Shown: positions 45,062-54,336, counted from the first letter of the stretch. The stretch: DNA of 64,000 nucleotides from Paraburkholderia dilworthii (GCF_000472525.1 NZ_KI421431.1:70987-134986), one strand, 5' to 3'. Notes: a model not told the origin generated them from the letters alone. Numbers and translations are program-made.

Positions 45062-45529
45062 CTATTGCGAAAGCGCTTTCGCCGCCTGCACCTGACCTTC
45101 GAAGTAGGTCTGGAAGGAAATGGCGAGACCGCTCATCAACAGGAAGGCGCCGATCAGCAGCGAAAATATCACCACGAAGATAACGGTCCATCCCGAGCGG
45201 CTTGTGCGCTGCGTGCGTGCGTTGAATTGTCTGTCCCATTTTTCGTCGGGGCGCAAACCGTAGACGATCGCGGCGAGGAATGCGGCCAGAAGCGAAACGG
45301 CGCCGGGAAACGCCAGCGCCCAGCCGAGCATAGAGGAGCGTTCGCTGGCCACGAGCAGCATCGCGCCTGGAATGCCGATCAATGTGCCGATCAGATGGGC
45401 CCAGCCATAAATGTCGCGCTGTCCGTATAAATAGAAGCGGTGCGCGCCGAGGGTGCCCAGAAAAAAAGCGAGTGCGGCAGTGATCGTTTTGGATCGGAAG
45501 TAAGTCGAGGTCGAAGCAGGCGTGGGCAT
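45062..45529 (-). CDS. TM2-domain membrane protein
   Basis: A ~155-residue inner-membrane protein. The N-terminal TM2 motif is ALAFFLGTLGAHRFYLYG with GWAHLIGTLIGIPG. A third hydrophobic segment (residues ~60-85) and a fourth near 115-140 follow, separated by a basic cytoplasmic loop. TM2 proteins have no settled function. ATG 45529 is preferred to a TTG at 45562. It converges with the radical SAM gene, 22 bp apart. Confidence 0.8.
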   Translation of the reverse strand: MPTPASTSTYFRSKTITAALAFFLGTLGAHRFYLYGQRDIYGWAHLIGTLIGIPGAMLLVASERSSMLGWALAFPGAVSLLAAFLAAIVYGLRPDEKWDRQFNARTQRTSRSGWTVIFVVIFSLLIGAFLLMSGLAISFQTYFEGQVQAAKALSQ

Positions 45530-45772
45530 GTGGGCGAGGGCAGAGTAACGGGCGGCCGGCAACAGGCCGTCGAAAGGAACGGCGCGCCGTTGGCCGCGGA
45601 CCGTCGCGCATTCTACGCCGCTCGCGTGCGAGCGGTCACGCGGCGTACAACGTCACCGTAGCGGTGCGGCCGGGTGCGGAGCGTGCCGCGTTCTTTGGCC
45701 GATCCTAGGTAATAGCGCCGTCGGATCGATCTGGCGGCAGGTCGCCGAAATGTGCGGCAGCGGGAAAGGCGC

Positions 45773-46948
45773 TCAAGGCGCAGAGTAAGTGACGCGGTAA
45801 ATCGCGCCGGCGTAGTCGTCGCTGATGAGCAGTGACCCGTCGGGCAGCGGCAGCACATCGGCTGGCCGGCCCCAGGCGGTTTCTCCCGACTGGAGCCATC
45901 CCTCGGCAAACACTTCCTGCCGGGTATGACTGCCGTCCGGTTCGGTAATGACCCGTACAACGCGGTAGCCGGACTTTTTACTGCGGTTCCAGGAACCGTG
46001 CTCGGCGATGAAAACGTTGCCGCGGTAGTCGGGCGGGAACATCGAGCCGCTATAGAAACGCATACCGAGCGCGGCGACGTGTGCGCCAAGTCTAGCGACC
46101 GGTGGCGTAAATGCGCTGCACGGGTGGCCCGGGCCAAATTCCGGATCGGGTATGACGCCGGCGTGGCAATACGGAAAGCCGAAATCCATGCCGGCGCGCG
46201 GGGCGCGGTTCAACTCGTCGTCCGGTACATCGTCGCCTAGCAGATCGCGGCCGTTGTCGGTGAACCAGAGCTCGTGCGTCGCCGGATGCCATGCAAATCC
46301 GACCGTGTTGCGCACACCGCGCGCCACGACTTCGTAATGACTGCCGTCCGCGTCCATGCGGCCGATCATCGCATAGCGGTCACGGTCTTTCAGGCAGACG
46401 TTGCAGGGCGCGCCTTGGGGCACGTAGAGCTTGCCGTCCGGTCCGAAGGCAATAAATTTGGCGCCGTGATGGGTCTCGCCGGGCAACTTGTCCGTGACTA
46501 CGACTGGCTTGGGGGGCGCATTCAGGCGCGTGTCGATCGAATCGAAGCGGAGAATTCTCGACACCGCTGAGGCGTACAGCGCGCCGTTGTGCCAGGCCAC
46601 GCCCACCGGGGCTTCCAGACCCGAGGCCACGATATGGCGTGCGGTGGCGTGTCCGCCTTGCAGTTCGAGCGCGTAGACGTGACCGTCAAGGCTCCCTATA
46701 TAGAGAATGCCGTTCGGGGATAATGCCATGCCCCGCGCGCTCGGCACCGCGTCCGACAAGACTTCGATGCGAAAGCCGGCCGGCAGTTTGATTTGCTCGA
46801 TGGGCGGCGTGGCCAGCGCGCTGCACGCGCTGACGGCCAGCAGCGCCGCCGCTGCGGTGCGAAGTCCGCGCGCGAGTCTGGCGTTCGCTATCCGACCGGC
46901 GAAAACGAGGAGCAGAAGGGCGGTTCGCGGCAGTGATTTCACAGGCAT
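45773..46948 (-). CDS. PQQ-type sugar dehydrogenase (sorbosone/aldose dehydrogenase family, COG2133)
   Basis: A 391-residue exported beta-propeller protein. After a basic N-terminus and hydrophobic signal (LRTAAAALLAVSACSALA), the mature part has the propeller motifs LSPNGILYIGSLDGHVYAL, AFGPDGKLYVPQGAPCN, ELWFTDNGRDLLGDDVPDDE and FIAEHGSWNRSKKSGYRVV. Members oxidise sugars with pyrroloquinoline quinone in the periplasm. The actual substrate is unknown. An isolated minus-strand gene between the TM2 gene and rpsP. Confidence 0.85.
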   Translation of the reverse strand: MPVKSLPRTALLLLVFAGRIANARLARGLRTAAAALLAVSACSALATPPIEQIKLPAGFRIEVLSDAVPSARGMALSPNGILYIGSLDGHVYALELQGGHATARHIVASGLEAPVGVAWHNGALYASAVSRILRFDSIDTRLNAPPKPVVVTDKLPGETHHGAKFIAFGPDGKLYVPQGAPCNVCLKDRDRYAMIGRMDADGSHYEVVARGVRNTVGFAWHPATHELWFTDNGRDLLGDDVPDDELNRAPRAGMDFGFPYCHAGVIPDPEFGPGHPCSAFTPPVARLGAHVAALGMRFYSGSMFPPDYRGNVFIAEHGSWNRSKKSGYRVVRVITEPDGSHTRQEVFAEGWLQSGETAWGRPADVLPLPDGSLLISDDYAGAIYRVTYSAP

Positions 46949-47039
46949 TCCGTCAGGTTCTTCAGGCGTTTGCGCGAGGTGACACGCCCGCCTTGTGCCG
47001 GCGGCGCAACCTCGCTGCTCAGTTTATCCCGGTAAGTGT

Positions 47040-47068
47040 TTGTTATGGCGTCAGTTTCCCGCTATAAT
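47040..47068 (+). promoter_or_regulatory. Promoter of rpsP-rimM-trmD-rplS
   Basis: TTGTTA (47040-47045) and TATAAT (47063-47068) are 17 bp apart, about 45 bp upstream of the rpsP ATG. The -10 is a consensus match. Confidence 0.8.
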
Positions 47069-47113
47069 CGCGTGTTTCAGTCGTTCCGAACCCCGGTTTT
47101 CAAGGATTCTAGT

Positions 47114-47368
47114 ATGGTCATCATCCGCTTGGCTCGTGGCGGCTCCAAGAAGCGCCCGTTCTACAACATCGTCGCAACCGACTCGCGTAACCGTCGTGAC
47201 GGCCGCTTCATCGAGCGCGTTGGCTTTTACAACCCGGTCGCTACGAAAGGCGAAGCTCTGCGTATCGCTCAAGACCGCCTGACGTATTGGCAAGGCGTTG
47301 GCGCACAACTGTCGCCGACCGTCGAGCGTCTCGTGAAAGAAGCGCAAAAGGCGCAGCCGGCTGCTTAA
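47114..47368 (+). CDS. rpsP: 30S ribosomal protein S16
   Basis: An 84-residue ribosomal protein starting MVIIRLARGGSKKRPFYN, with the family region DRLTYWQGVGAQLSPTVERL. A longer frame from 47036 crosses the promoter and is rejected. It is the first gene of the conserved rpsP-rimM-trmD-rplS operon. Confidence 0.98.
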   Translation: MVIIRLARGGSKKRPFYNIVATDSRNRRDGRFIERVGFYNPVATKGEALRIAQDRLTYWQGVGAQLSPTVERLVKEAQKAQPAA

Positions 47369-47488
47369 TGGTGGCTCGCATGCGTATCGTCGTCGGTTTG
47401 ACCGGCGGCTCGCGCAGCCTGCGCGAGCAGTCCGATGCGCAAGATGTTTTGCCGAAGCAGGCGTCAAAGTTCGTAGCGAGGTTCAATT

Positions 47489-48247
47489 ATGTCCGAGCGT
47501 GATTCCGGCAGTTCAGGTCGCGTCGAGGCAAAAGAGCCGGTAAAAGAGCTGCCTAAAGACGGGAGCTCGCGCGCGAAGACGTCTGATCAGGCGCCATTCG
47601 GTGCATTCGTCCGCAAGCCGGTCGAGCGAGCCGAAGGCAAGGCGAAAGCCAATGTTGCAAACGCCGGTTCCCAGGCAGCAGCAATGCGCGTGGAAACGGC
47701 GGAGAGCTGGCCGGCCGATGCGGTCGAGGTTGGCGCAATCGTCGACGCTTACGGCCTCAAAGGCTGGGTCAAGGTAGCCGCTCATGCGGATGCCGGCCAC
47801 GGCGGCGACGCCTTGCTGAGTGCAAAGCGCTGGTGGCTGATGAAAGGCAGCGAGCGCAAGTCGGCGCCGTCATTGCAGGCGAAAACGCATAGCGACAGTG
47901 TGGTGGCCCATCTGGGCGGCGTCATTGACCGCGATGCGGCGTTAGCATTGCGCGGCTCTCGCGTCTATATCAGCCGCAGCGAATTTCCGGCGCTCGCAGC
48001 CGACGAATTCTACTGGGTCGACCTGCTCGGCCTAGACGTGGTGAACCTTGCCGGCGTGAATCTCGGCAAGGTGGCAGACATGATCGACAACGGTGCGCAC
48101 TCGGTGTTGCGCATCGAATATCCGGAAGCCGACAAAACCGGCAAGCCGGTCACCGCGGAGCGTTTGATCCCGTTCGTCGGTGTATTCGTCAAAACGGTGG
48201 ACCAGGCGGCGAAGCAGATCATCGTCGACTGGGAAGCCGATTACTGA
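47489..48247 (+). CDS. rimM: Ribosome maturation factor RimM with N-terminal extension
   Basis: A 252-residue 16S rRNA processing factor. The RimM N-domain begins near residue 75 (VEVGAIVDAYGLKGWVKV), and the PRC-barrel domain is at ~165-250 (EFYWVDLLGLDVVN, ERLIPFVGVFVKTVD). It binds S19 during 30S assembly. The first ~70 residues are polar, low-complexity and basic-acidic, with one conserved-looking patch (PFGAFVRKPVER). GCGAGG precedes ATG 47489. An internal ATG at 47684 would give the usual length. Confidence 0.94.
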   Translation: MSERDSGSSGRVEAKEPVKELPKDGSSRAKTSDQAPFGAFVRKPVERAEGKAKANVANAGSQAAAMRVETAESWPADAVEVGAIVDAYGLKGWVKVAAHADAGHGGDALLSAKRWWLMKGSERKSAPSLQAKTHSDSVVAHLGGVIDRDAALALRGSRVYISRSEFPALAADEFYWVDLLGLDVVNLAGVNLGKVADMIDNGAHSVLRIEYPEADKTGKPVTAERLIPFVGVFVKTVDQAAKQIIVDWEADY

Positions 48248-48285
48248 TAGTCCAGCAAATCGAGTTCGCTAAAACGGAGAGAGCG

Positions 48286-49053
48286 ATGCAGTTCGATGTC
48301 GTCACGCTCTTTCCCGAAATGTTTCGCGCGCTGACCGACTGGGGCATTACCAGCCGGGCGGCAAAGCAGGAGCGCTATGGGTTGCGCACGTGGAATCCGC
48401 GTGATTTCACAACCGACAACTACCGCACAATCGACGATCGCCCATACGGCGGCGGCCCCGGCATGGTGATGCTGGCCAAGCCGCTGGAAGATGCAATCGG
48501 CGCGGCGAAAGCGGCGCAGGCGGAGCAGGGCATCGGCGCGTCGCGCGTCGTGATGATGTCGCCGCAAGGCGCCACGTTGAATCACGAGCGTGTCATGAAG
48601 TTCGCCGCGCAGCCCGGCCTGATTCTGTTGTGCGGTCGCTATGAGGCAATCGACCAGCGTTTGCTAGATCGTGTTGTCGACGAAGAAGTGAGTCTTGGCG
48701 ACTTCGTGCTGTCGGGCGGCGAGTTGCCGGCAATGGCCTTGATGGATGCAGTTGTGCGCCAGTTGCCGGGCGTGCTCAACGATTCGCAGTCGGCGGTACA
48801 GGACAGTTTTGTGGACGTGCTGCTCGACTGTCCGCACTACACGCGGCCCGAGGAATATCACGGCGTACGCGTGCCGGATGTGCTGCTCGGCGGCCATCAT
48901 GCGGAGATTGAAGCGTGGCGTCGGCGCGAGGCCTTGCGGAATACGTTGCACAAGCGGCCAGACCTGATCGTGAAGGCCAGAAAGAACAAGATGTTGAGCC
49001 GTGCCGACGAGGCATGGCTTGCAAGTCTCGCGAAGGAAGAGCCGAAGGCGTAA
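48286..49053 (+). CDS. trmD: tRNA (guanine-N1)-methyltransferase
   Basis: A 255-residue SPOUT methyltransferase making m1G37 in tRNA. It begins MQFDVVTLFPEMFRALTDWG. The trefoil-knot SAM region is ILLCGRYEAIDQRLL and GDFVLSGGELPAMALMDAV. The C-terminal helical domain carries RPEEYHGVRVPDVLLGGHH. GGAGAG lies upstream. It follows rimM by 38 bp. Confidence 0.97.
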   Translation: MQFDVVTLFPEMFRALTDWGITSRAAKQERYGLRTWNPRDFTTDNYRTIDDRPYGGGPGMVMLAKPLEDAIGAAKAAQAEQGIGASRVVMMSPQGATLNHERVMKFAAQPGLILLCGRYEAIDQRLLDRVVDEEVSLGDFVLSGGELPAMALMDAVVRQLPGVLNDSQSAVQDSFVDVLLDCPHYTRPEEYHGVRVPDVLLGGHHAEIEAWRRREALRNTLHKRPDLIVKARKNKMLSRADEAWLASLAKEEPKA

Positions 49054-49199
49054 AGCCCCGGTCTTTCGAGCGGACAAGAGGCGGCGCCGCACATGCGTGT
49101 ACGGCGCCTGATGTGAACCCATCCTCTATCGGGGCCGTAGCCGGGCATTTTTATGCGAGGCAGGTACGAACGCCGACAAGATGGACTTAGGAGTCAGTG

Positions 49200-49586
49200 A
49201 TGAATCTGATTGCAAAACTCGAGCAGGAAGAAATTGCGCGCGCCCTCGGCGAAAAGACCATCCCCGATTTCGCTCCGGGCGATACGGTGGTTGTCAGCGT
49301 GAACGTGGTTGAAGGTACGCGTAAGCGTGTTCAGGCTTACGAAGGCGTGGTTATCGCCAAGCGTAACCGTGGTTTGAATTCGTCGTTCATCGTCCGCAAG
49401 ATTTCGTCGGGCGAAGGCGTCGAGCGTACGTTCCAGACGTACTCGCCGCTGCTGGCAAGCATCGTCGTTAAGCGTCGTGGCGATGTGCGTCGTGCGAAGC
49501 TGTACTATCTGCGCGACCGTTCGGGCAAGTCGGCTCGAATCAAGGAAAAGCTGGTCACGAAAGACCGCGCTGCTTCCCAGGCGTAA
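49200..49586 (+). CDS. rplS: 50S ribosomal protein L19
   Basis: A 128-residue protein starting MNLIAKLEQEEIARAL, with GDTVVVSVNVVEGTRKRVQA and RAKLYYLRDRSGKSARIKEK. ATG 49200 is used because GGAG is 6 nt upstream; a GTG codon immediately before is not needed. It closes the rpsP operon and has its own terminator. Confidence 0.98.
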   Translation: MNLIAKLEQEEIARALGEKTIPDFAPGDTVVVSVNVVEGTRKRVQAYEGVVIAKRNRGLNSSFIVRKISSGEGVERTFQTYSPLLASIVVKRRGDVRRAKLYYLRDRSGKSARIKEKLVTKDRAASQA

Positions 49587-49599
49587 AAGCTGTAAGGAA

Positions 49600-49625
49600 A
49601 AGCACCCCTCGCGGGTGCTTTTTTG
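49600..49625 (+). terminator. rplS operon terminator
   Basis: AAGCACCC pairs with GGGTGCTT around CTCGC, followed by TTTT. Confidence 0.92.
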
Positions 49626-49678
49626 TTTGCCAGGTCAAAATAGCGGCATCGCGTCTGCGCGCTTATTCGAGACATCCG

Positions 49679-50398
49679 TTGATCCGCCCCGTCTTTGAAC
49701 CTGAAGCTCTGCCCGTCGAAGCGACGGGCGCCCACTTGCCGCCCGTGGCCCCGGAGCGTCTTACGCCCGATGGTCTGCGCCGCCGTTTCAAGCAGCATCT
49801 TTGCTGGACACCTGAGCCGATCGTCGAGGCACCGTGGCGCGATACTCACGCCGACCCGCGTGTCGCCTCCGTATTGGTGCCGCTCGTGATCCGCGCGAAT
49901 GGCCTGACGGTGTTGCTGACGCAGCGTGCCGATCATCTCAACGACCATGCGGGCCAAGTCAGTTTCCCCGGTGGCCGGCAGGAACCCTTCGATGCCGACG
50001 CCACAGCCACCGCCTTGCGCGAAGCGCAAGAGGAGGTCGGCCTTGCACCGTCGCGCGTCGAAGTGCTGGGCGCGCTGCCCGATTATCTGACGGGCACCGG
50101 CTTTCGCGTGACGCCCGTAATCGGCCTCGTGCATCCGCCGTTCGCGTTGAAAGCGGACGCGCTTGAAGTCGCGGAAGTCTTCGAAGTGCCGCTCGCTTTT
50201 CTGATGAACCCGGCGCATCACGAAGAGCGAGTATTCCGCTATGAGGGCGGCGAGCGCCGCTTCTTCGCGATGCCGTATCCGCGCGGCGCGTCGCTCGAAG
50301 CCGCCGAAAAAGGCGTCAGCGGCACGGGCAATCACTATTTCATCTGGGGCGCGACGGCCGCGATGCTGCGCAATTTCTATCGCTTTCTGGCAGCTTGA
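49679..50398 (+). CDS. Nudix hydrolase, CoA pyrophosphatase type
   Basis: A 239-residue Nudix protein. The UPF0035 signature is seen as LLTQRADHLNDHAGQVSFPG, and the Nudix box ends LREAQEEVGL. This pairing marks NudL-type enzymes that cleave CoA and acyl-CoA to phosphopantetheine and 3',5'-ADP. The start is TTG 49679, since no ATG or GTG fits the conserved opening RPVFEPEALP. The ribosome site is weak. Confidence 0.88.
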   Translation: MIRPVFEPEALPVEATGAHLPPVAPERLTPDGLRRRFKQHLCWTPEPIVEAPWRDTHADPRVASVLVPLVIRANGLTVLLTQRADHLNDHAGQVSFPGGRQEPFDADATATALREAQEEVGLAPSRVEVLGALPDYLTGTGFRVTPVIGLVHPPFALKADALEVAEVFEVPLAFLMNPAHHEERVFRYEGGERRFFAMPYPRGASLEAAEKGVSGTGNHYFIWGATAAMLRNFYRFLAA

Positions 50399-50512
50399 GG
50401 CGAGGTTCCGCGTGCGGTCGTTGAGTGTTTGGCAACGTGCCCGCTCAGCGGCATCCGACCCTGTGCTATCGTTACGAAACAATCGTAAAACTCGAAAAGC
50501 ACGGCGCATCGC

Positions 50513-51451
50513 ATGACTTTTTTTTCCGTATTGCTGGCTCTGATCATTGAACAGGTGCGCGCGCTGTCGCCGAATAATCCGGTATCCGCGCTGCTTCAAT
50601 ACCATGCGAAGTCGGCGGCGCACGGATTCGATGCGGGCAAGCCCAGGCACGGCCTGCTTGCATGGCTCGTCGTAGTGGTGCCGTGGACGCTGGCCGTCGC
50701 GCTCGTCTACTACGTTCTGTACAACATTCACTTTGCACTCGCGTTCCTGTGGAACGTCGCGGTGCTGTACTTCACGCTAGGCTTTCGCCAGTTCAGCCAT
50801 TACTTTACGGACATTCATCTCGCACTCAATAATGACGATGTGCCGCGCGCCCGCGAAATCCTCAATGAGTGGACCGGGCTCGAGACCATCGACATGCCGG
50901 TGAGCGAGATCGTGCGCCATACGCTGATTCACGCGGTCGTCGCGTCGCATCGACACGTTTTTGGCGTGTTCTTCTGGTTTCTGATTCCGGTGGGGCCGGC
51001 GGGCGCCGTGCTGTATCGGATAGCAGAATATCTGTCGCGCACGTGGGCGCGGCCGGTCGACGACCGTACCATTGCGTTTTCGAGTTTCGCGCAGCGCGCG
51101 TTCTTCGTGATCGACTGGGTGCCGGCGCGGCTTACGTCGCTCGGCTTTGCGATCGTCGGCAATTTCGAAGACGCGATTTATGCATGGCGTAACCATGCGC
51201 GGCAGTGGCCGGACGCGAATGACGGCGTATTGCTGGCGGCCGGCAGCGGCGCGCTCGGCGCGCGTCTGAGTGGGCCGCTTGCGGAGCCGTCGAGTCTCGA
51301 CGCACTCGCCACCGGCGACGGCGGTCCGATGCAAGTGGGTGACGACTGCACGCCGCGCACGCTGCAATCGGCGGTCGGGCTGGTTTGGCGCGCGGTCGTG
51401 CTGTGGATGATTCTGTTACTCATGCTGACGATCGCCGTGTGGCTAGCATAA
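50513..51451 (+). CDS. CobD/CbiB-family membrane protein
   Basis: A 312-residue polytopic membrane protein of the CobD/CbiB family (COG1270). Motifs include the N-terminal VLLALIIEQVRAL, a long segment with VYYVLYNIHFALAFLWNVAVLYF, RQFSHYFTDIHLALNNDD, and a hydrophobic C-terminal anchor. The true CobD attaches aminopropanol to adenosylcobyrate, but no cobalamin genes are nearby, so a different role (compare AmpE-like relatives) is likely. A terminator follows. Confidence 0.82.
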   Translation: MTFFSVLLALIIEQVRALSPNNPVSALLQYHAKSAAHGFDAGKPRHGLLAWLVVVVPWTLAVALVYYVLYNIHFALAFLWNVAVLYFTLGFRQFSHYFTDIHLALNNDDVPRAREILNEWTGLETIDMPVSEIVRHTLIHAVVASHRHVFGVFFWFLIPVGPAGAVLYRIAEYLSRTWARPVDDRTIAFSSFAQRAFFVIDWVPARLTSLGFAIVGNFEDAIYAWRNHARQWPDANDGVLLAAGSGALGARLSGPLAEPSSLDALATGDGGPMQVGDDCTPRTLQSAVGLVWRAVVLWMILLLMLTIAVWLA

Positions 51452-51472
51452 GCTCACGCGCATGCAGGACGC

Positions 51473-51500
51473 AAAAAGCCGGGATTGCCCCGGCTTTTTT
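51473..51500. terminator. Terminator after the CobD-family gene
   Basis: AAAAGCCGGG pairs with CCCCGGCTTTT, leaving a short loop and a T run. It can act in both directions. Confidence 0.9.
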
Positions 51501-51628
51501 GCTCTATGCGGCTTGCTGGCGCTTTCTGATCTCGTGCCTGCCCGGCAGCGCGTTGTGACCATATGGCGTCAGTCTGGACGGCATCACTCGAAGCGCGTCA
51601 GTTCATATTCACAACGCTCGGGCCGCCT

Positions 51629-51949
51629 TCATCCATCCATAGGATCGCGCACAGTGCCGCACTGCCAGCACACGGTGAATTGCGCCTCCAGCCTCTCGCC
51701 GCACTGACGGCATTGCCAGCCAGGCGAACCGGCTGCCGGACCTTGCGACGCGGCATCGATCAAGCGCCGCGCCACCGCCTCGTCGCGGTCATCCACGAGC
51801 CAGAGTTCAGGCGCGCATTGATCGGCGGGAATATCGCCGAGCGCGCCGTTCAGATAGCGGTTATGCAGCTCGCACGGGATGCCCGCCGCCGCCAGCACAT
51901 TGACCCAGTGCTGTCCGATGATGAGGTTCGGCGCGCGCATCAGTTTCAT
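51629..51949 (-). CDS. DUF2007-type protein with C-terminal zinc ribbon
   Basis: A 106-residue protein. The N-terminal alpha-beta domain resembles DUF2007 (LIIGQHWVNVLAAAGIPCEL, LWLVDDRDEAVARRLID). A C-terminal zinc ribbon has two CxxC pairs (WQCRQCGERL, TVCWQCGTV). It is called a putative signal-transducing protein in databases, without a known partner. ATG 51949 begins one base after the rsgA stop, so it is co-translated with rsgA. Confidence 0.85.
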   Translation of the reverse strand: MKLMRAPNLIIGQHWVNVLAAAGIPCELHNRYLNGALGDIPADQCAPELWLVDDRDEAVARRLIDAASQGPAAGSPGWQCRQCGERLEAQFTVCWQCGTVRDPMDG

Positions 51950-51950
51950 G

Positions 51951-52937
51951 TCAGCGCACGATCTGGCTGGCTTCGTGCACGAGTTGCGCGTACAGCGCAT
52001 GCCGTTCGCGGCGAATGCGGCCATCGGCGACGGCTTCAAGGATTGCGCAGCCCGGCTCGTGCAGGTGATGGCAATTGTAGAAGCGGCAGTTCGCCAGCAG
52101 CGGACGGAATTCGGGAAACGCGCGTTCCAGCCGCCCTTCGGTCAAATGATGCAGGCCGAACTCCTGGAAGCCCGGTGAGTCGATCAGCGCGCCCGCTTCG
52201 CCATCCGCGCCGTGCTGCACGTCGCTGCCGGTGTCATTGCGGGCGAAATCCGGCAGCGGATAAAGACGCGTGAACGTCGTAGTATGGCGGCCGCTGTTCA
52301 ACGCAGTTGAAATCTCCCGAGTGGCGACCTCCGCATTGGGAATCAGCAGATTCACAAGCGTGGATTTGCCCATGCCGGATTGGCCGAGCAAGAGCGTCGA
52401 GTGACCGCGCAAGTGCTCGATCAACGCCGTGCGGGCCGCCTCGGGCTGCGCCTTGATCGACACCTCCACGACCGTATAGCCGAGCGCGCGATAGGGCTCC
52501 AGCCGTTTGCGCGCGCCTTGGAGCTCATCGGTCACGTCGATCTTGTTCAGCACGATCAACGGTTTCAGCTCGTTGGCTTCGGCGGCGACGAGCGCACGCC
52601 CAAGCAGGTCCTCGCTGAAATGCGGTTCGGTCGCGAGCACGATCAGCAACTGGTCGAGATTCGCGGCGAACAGCTTCGACTTGTACTGGTCGGAGCGATA
52701 GAGCAGATTGCGCCGCTCGCCGATCTCGACGATCACGCCTTGGTCCGCGGAAGTCGGCTCATAAATCACGCGATCGCCGACCGCTACTTCGCTGCGCTTG
52801 CCGCGCGGAAAGCATTGCAGCATCGGTCCGCCGTCTTCGGGCGCGACCAGATAATGGCGGCCATGCGCGGCCACGACGAGGCCGCCTACGCGCGTGCTGG
52901 AGGTGGCGCGCGGTGCTTTCGGGGAGCGGCCGCTCAT
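51951..52937 (-). CDS. rsgA: Ribosome small-subunit-dependent GTPase A
   Basis: A 328-residue circularly permuted GTPase for late 30S maturation. An N-terminal OB fold is followed by G4 (IVLNKIDVTDEL), then G1 (LLGQSGMGKSTLVNLL) and G3 (DSPGFQEFG). The C-terminal zinc site has CRFYNCHHLHEPGC. It overlaps the upstream protease gene stop by 4 bp (ATGA). Confidence 0.96.
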   Translation of the reverse strand: MSGRSPKAPRATSSTRVGGLVVAAHGRHYLVAPEDGGPMLQCFPRGKRSEVAVGDRVIYEPTSADQGVIVEIGERRNLLYRSDQYKSKLFAANLDQLLIVLATEPHFSEDLLGRALVAAEANELKPLIVLNKIDVTDELQGARKRLEPYRALGYTVVEVSIKAQPEAARTALIEHLRGHSTLLLGQSGMGKSTLVNLLIPNAEVATREISTALNSGRHTTTFTRLYPLPDFARNDTGSDVQHGADGEAGALIDSPGFQEFGLHHLTEGRLERAFPEFRPLLANCRFYNCHHLHEPGCAILEAVADGRIRRERHALYAQLVHEASQIVR

Positions 52938-54193
52938 GCGTGCCGCAACAGTCGGTCGATCCGCTGCGACGCCGGCGGATGCGAGTAGTAGAACGCGGTG
53001 TAGAGCGGATCAGGCGTCAGCGTGGACGCATTGTCTTCGTACAGCTTGACGAGCGCGTTGACGAGGTCTTGCGCGTCGGTTTGCGTGGCGGCGAATGCAT
53101 CGGCCTCGAACTCGTGTTTGCGCGAAGTCAGGCTGCCAAGGGGCGTCACGAAGAACACAAACACCGGCAACGCGAGGAAGAACAGCACGAGCGCAAGCCC
53201 GCTATTGCCGCCGACGAGCGACGGGCGCACGCCGAGCCCTTCATAGAACCAGACACATTGCGAGAGCCAGCCGAGCAGCGCGAGCATCGCGAGGCTGATC
53301 GCGAAGGTCACGAGCATCCGCTTGATCACGTGACGGCGCTTGAAGTGGCCGAGCTCATGCGCGAGCACGGCTTCGATCTCGCTGCCCGACAGACGCGCGA
53401 GCAGTGTATCGAAAAACACGATCCGCTTGGCCGCGCCGAAGCCGGTGAAGTACGCATTGCCGTGTGCGGAGCGGCGGCTGCCGTCCATCACGAAGAGGCC
53501 CTTGGCCGCGAAGCCGCAGCGTTTCATCAGCGCCTCGATGCGGCTTTTCAGCGCTTCGTCCTTGAGCGGTTCGAACTTGTTGAAAAGCGGTGCGATAAAC
53601 GACGGATAGAGGACCAACACGAGCATCTGAAAGACGACCCAGACAATCCACGTCCACAGCCACCAGAAGTTGCCGGCCTGGTTCATCAGCCACAGCACGA
53701 CGAAGAGCAGCGGCAGGCCAAACGCGGCGCCGAGCAACACGCCCTTCAACCGGTCGACGATGAAAATGCGCTTGCTCATCCGGTTAAAGCCGAAGCGTTG
53801 CTCGATCACGAATTGCCGGTAGTAATCGAACGGCAGATCGATTGCACTCGTAATCGCGATCACGGCGGCGACGAGTGCGATCTGCCCGACGTAGCCGCGG
53901 CCCAGCCAGTCCGTGATTGCGAGGTCGAGCGCCTGCACGCCGCCGAGCAGCGTGAGGCCGATCAGCACCGCGGCGCCGACGACGATCTCGATCATCGTGA
54001 GACGCGTACGCTCGACGGTGTAGTCGGCGGCGCGCTGGTGCGCAGTCAGCGCGATGGTGCCGGCAAACTGGCTCGGCACCTGCTCGCGATGACGAGCGAC
54101 GAAGCGGATCTGCCGCGACGCGAGCCACAGCTTGGTGCCGACCATCGCCACGACGGCGACGACGAACAGGACGGTGAAGTACAGGGTAGGCAT
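52934..54193 (-). CDS. M48-family (Ste24/CAAX-type) membrane metallopeptidase
   Basis: A 419-residue integral membrane zinc protease. HEXXH is in VLAHELGHFKRRHVIKRML, and the third zinc ligand is probably Glu in RKHEFEADAFAA. Six or seven transmembrane helices are spread over the protein, and a Ste24-like N-domain is present. It likely handles membrane-protein quality control. It begins the M48-rsgA-DUF2007 operon and is divergent from orn, 143 bp away. Confidence 0.92.
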   Translation of the reverse strand: MPTLYFTVLFVVAVVAMVGTKLWLASRQIRFVARHREQVPSQFAGTIALTAHQRAADYTVERTRLTMIEIVVGAAVLIGLTLLGGVQALDLAITDWLGRGYVGQIALVAAVIAITSAIDLPFDYYRQFVIEQRFGFNRMSKRIFIVDRLKGVLLGAAFGLPLLFVVLWLMNQAGNFWWLWTWIVWVVFQMLVLVLYPSFIAPLFNKFEPLKDEALKSRIEALMKRCGFAAKGLFVMDGSRRSAHGNAYFTGFGAAKRIVFFDTLLARLSGSEIEAVLAHELGHFKRRHVIKRMLVTFAISLAMLALLGWLSQCVWFYEGLGVRPSLVGGNSGLALVLFFLALPVFVFFVTPLGSLTSRKHEFEADAFAATQTDAQDLVNALVKLYEDNASTLTPDPLYTAFYYSHPPASQRIDRLLRHA

Positions 54194-54336
54194 CCGTGGA
54201 TTCCGTGGTATCTATGCGAGAATTATATGTTTCTTCCCGCCTCGCAGCGGGACATGCTCAAACCATCTCAAACGAACAACCGCCGCAGCAACGGGGCTTC
54301 CCGCAAGCTTCCTGCCCGGCCATCAGGGCTGCCTTC

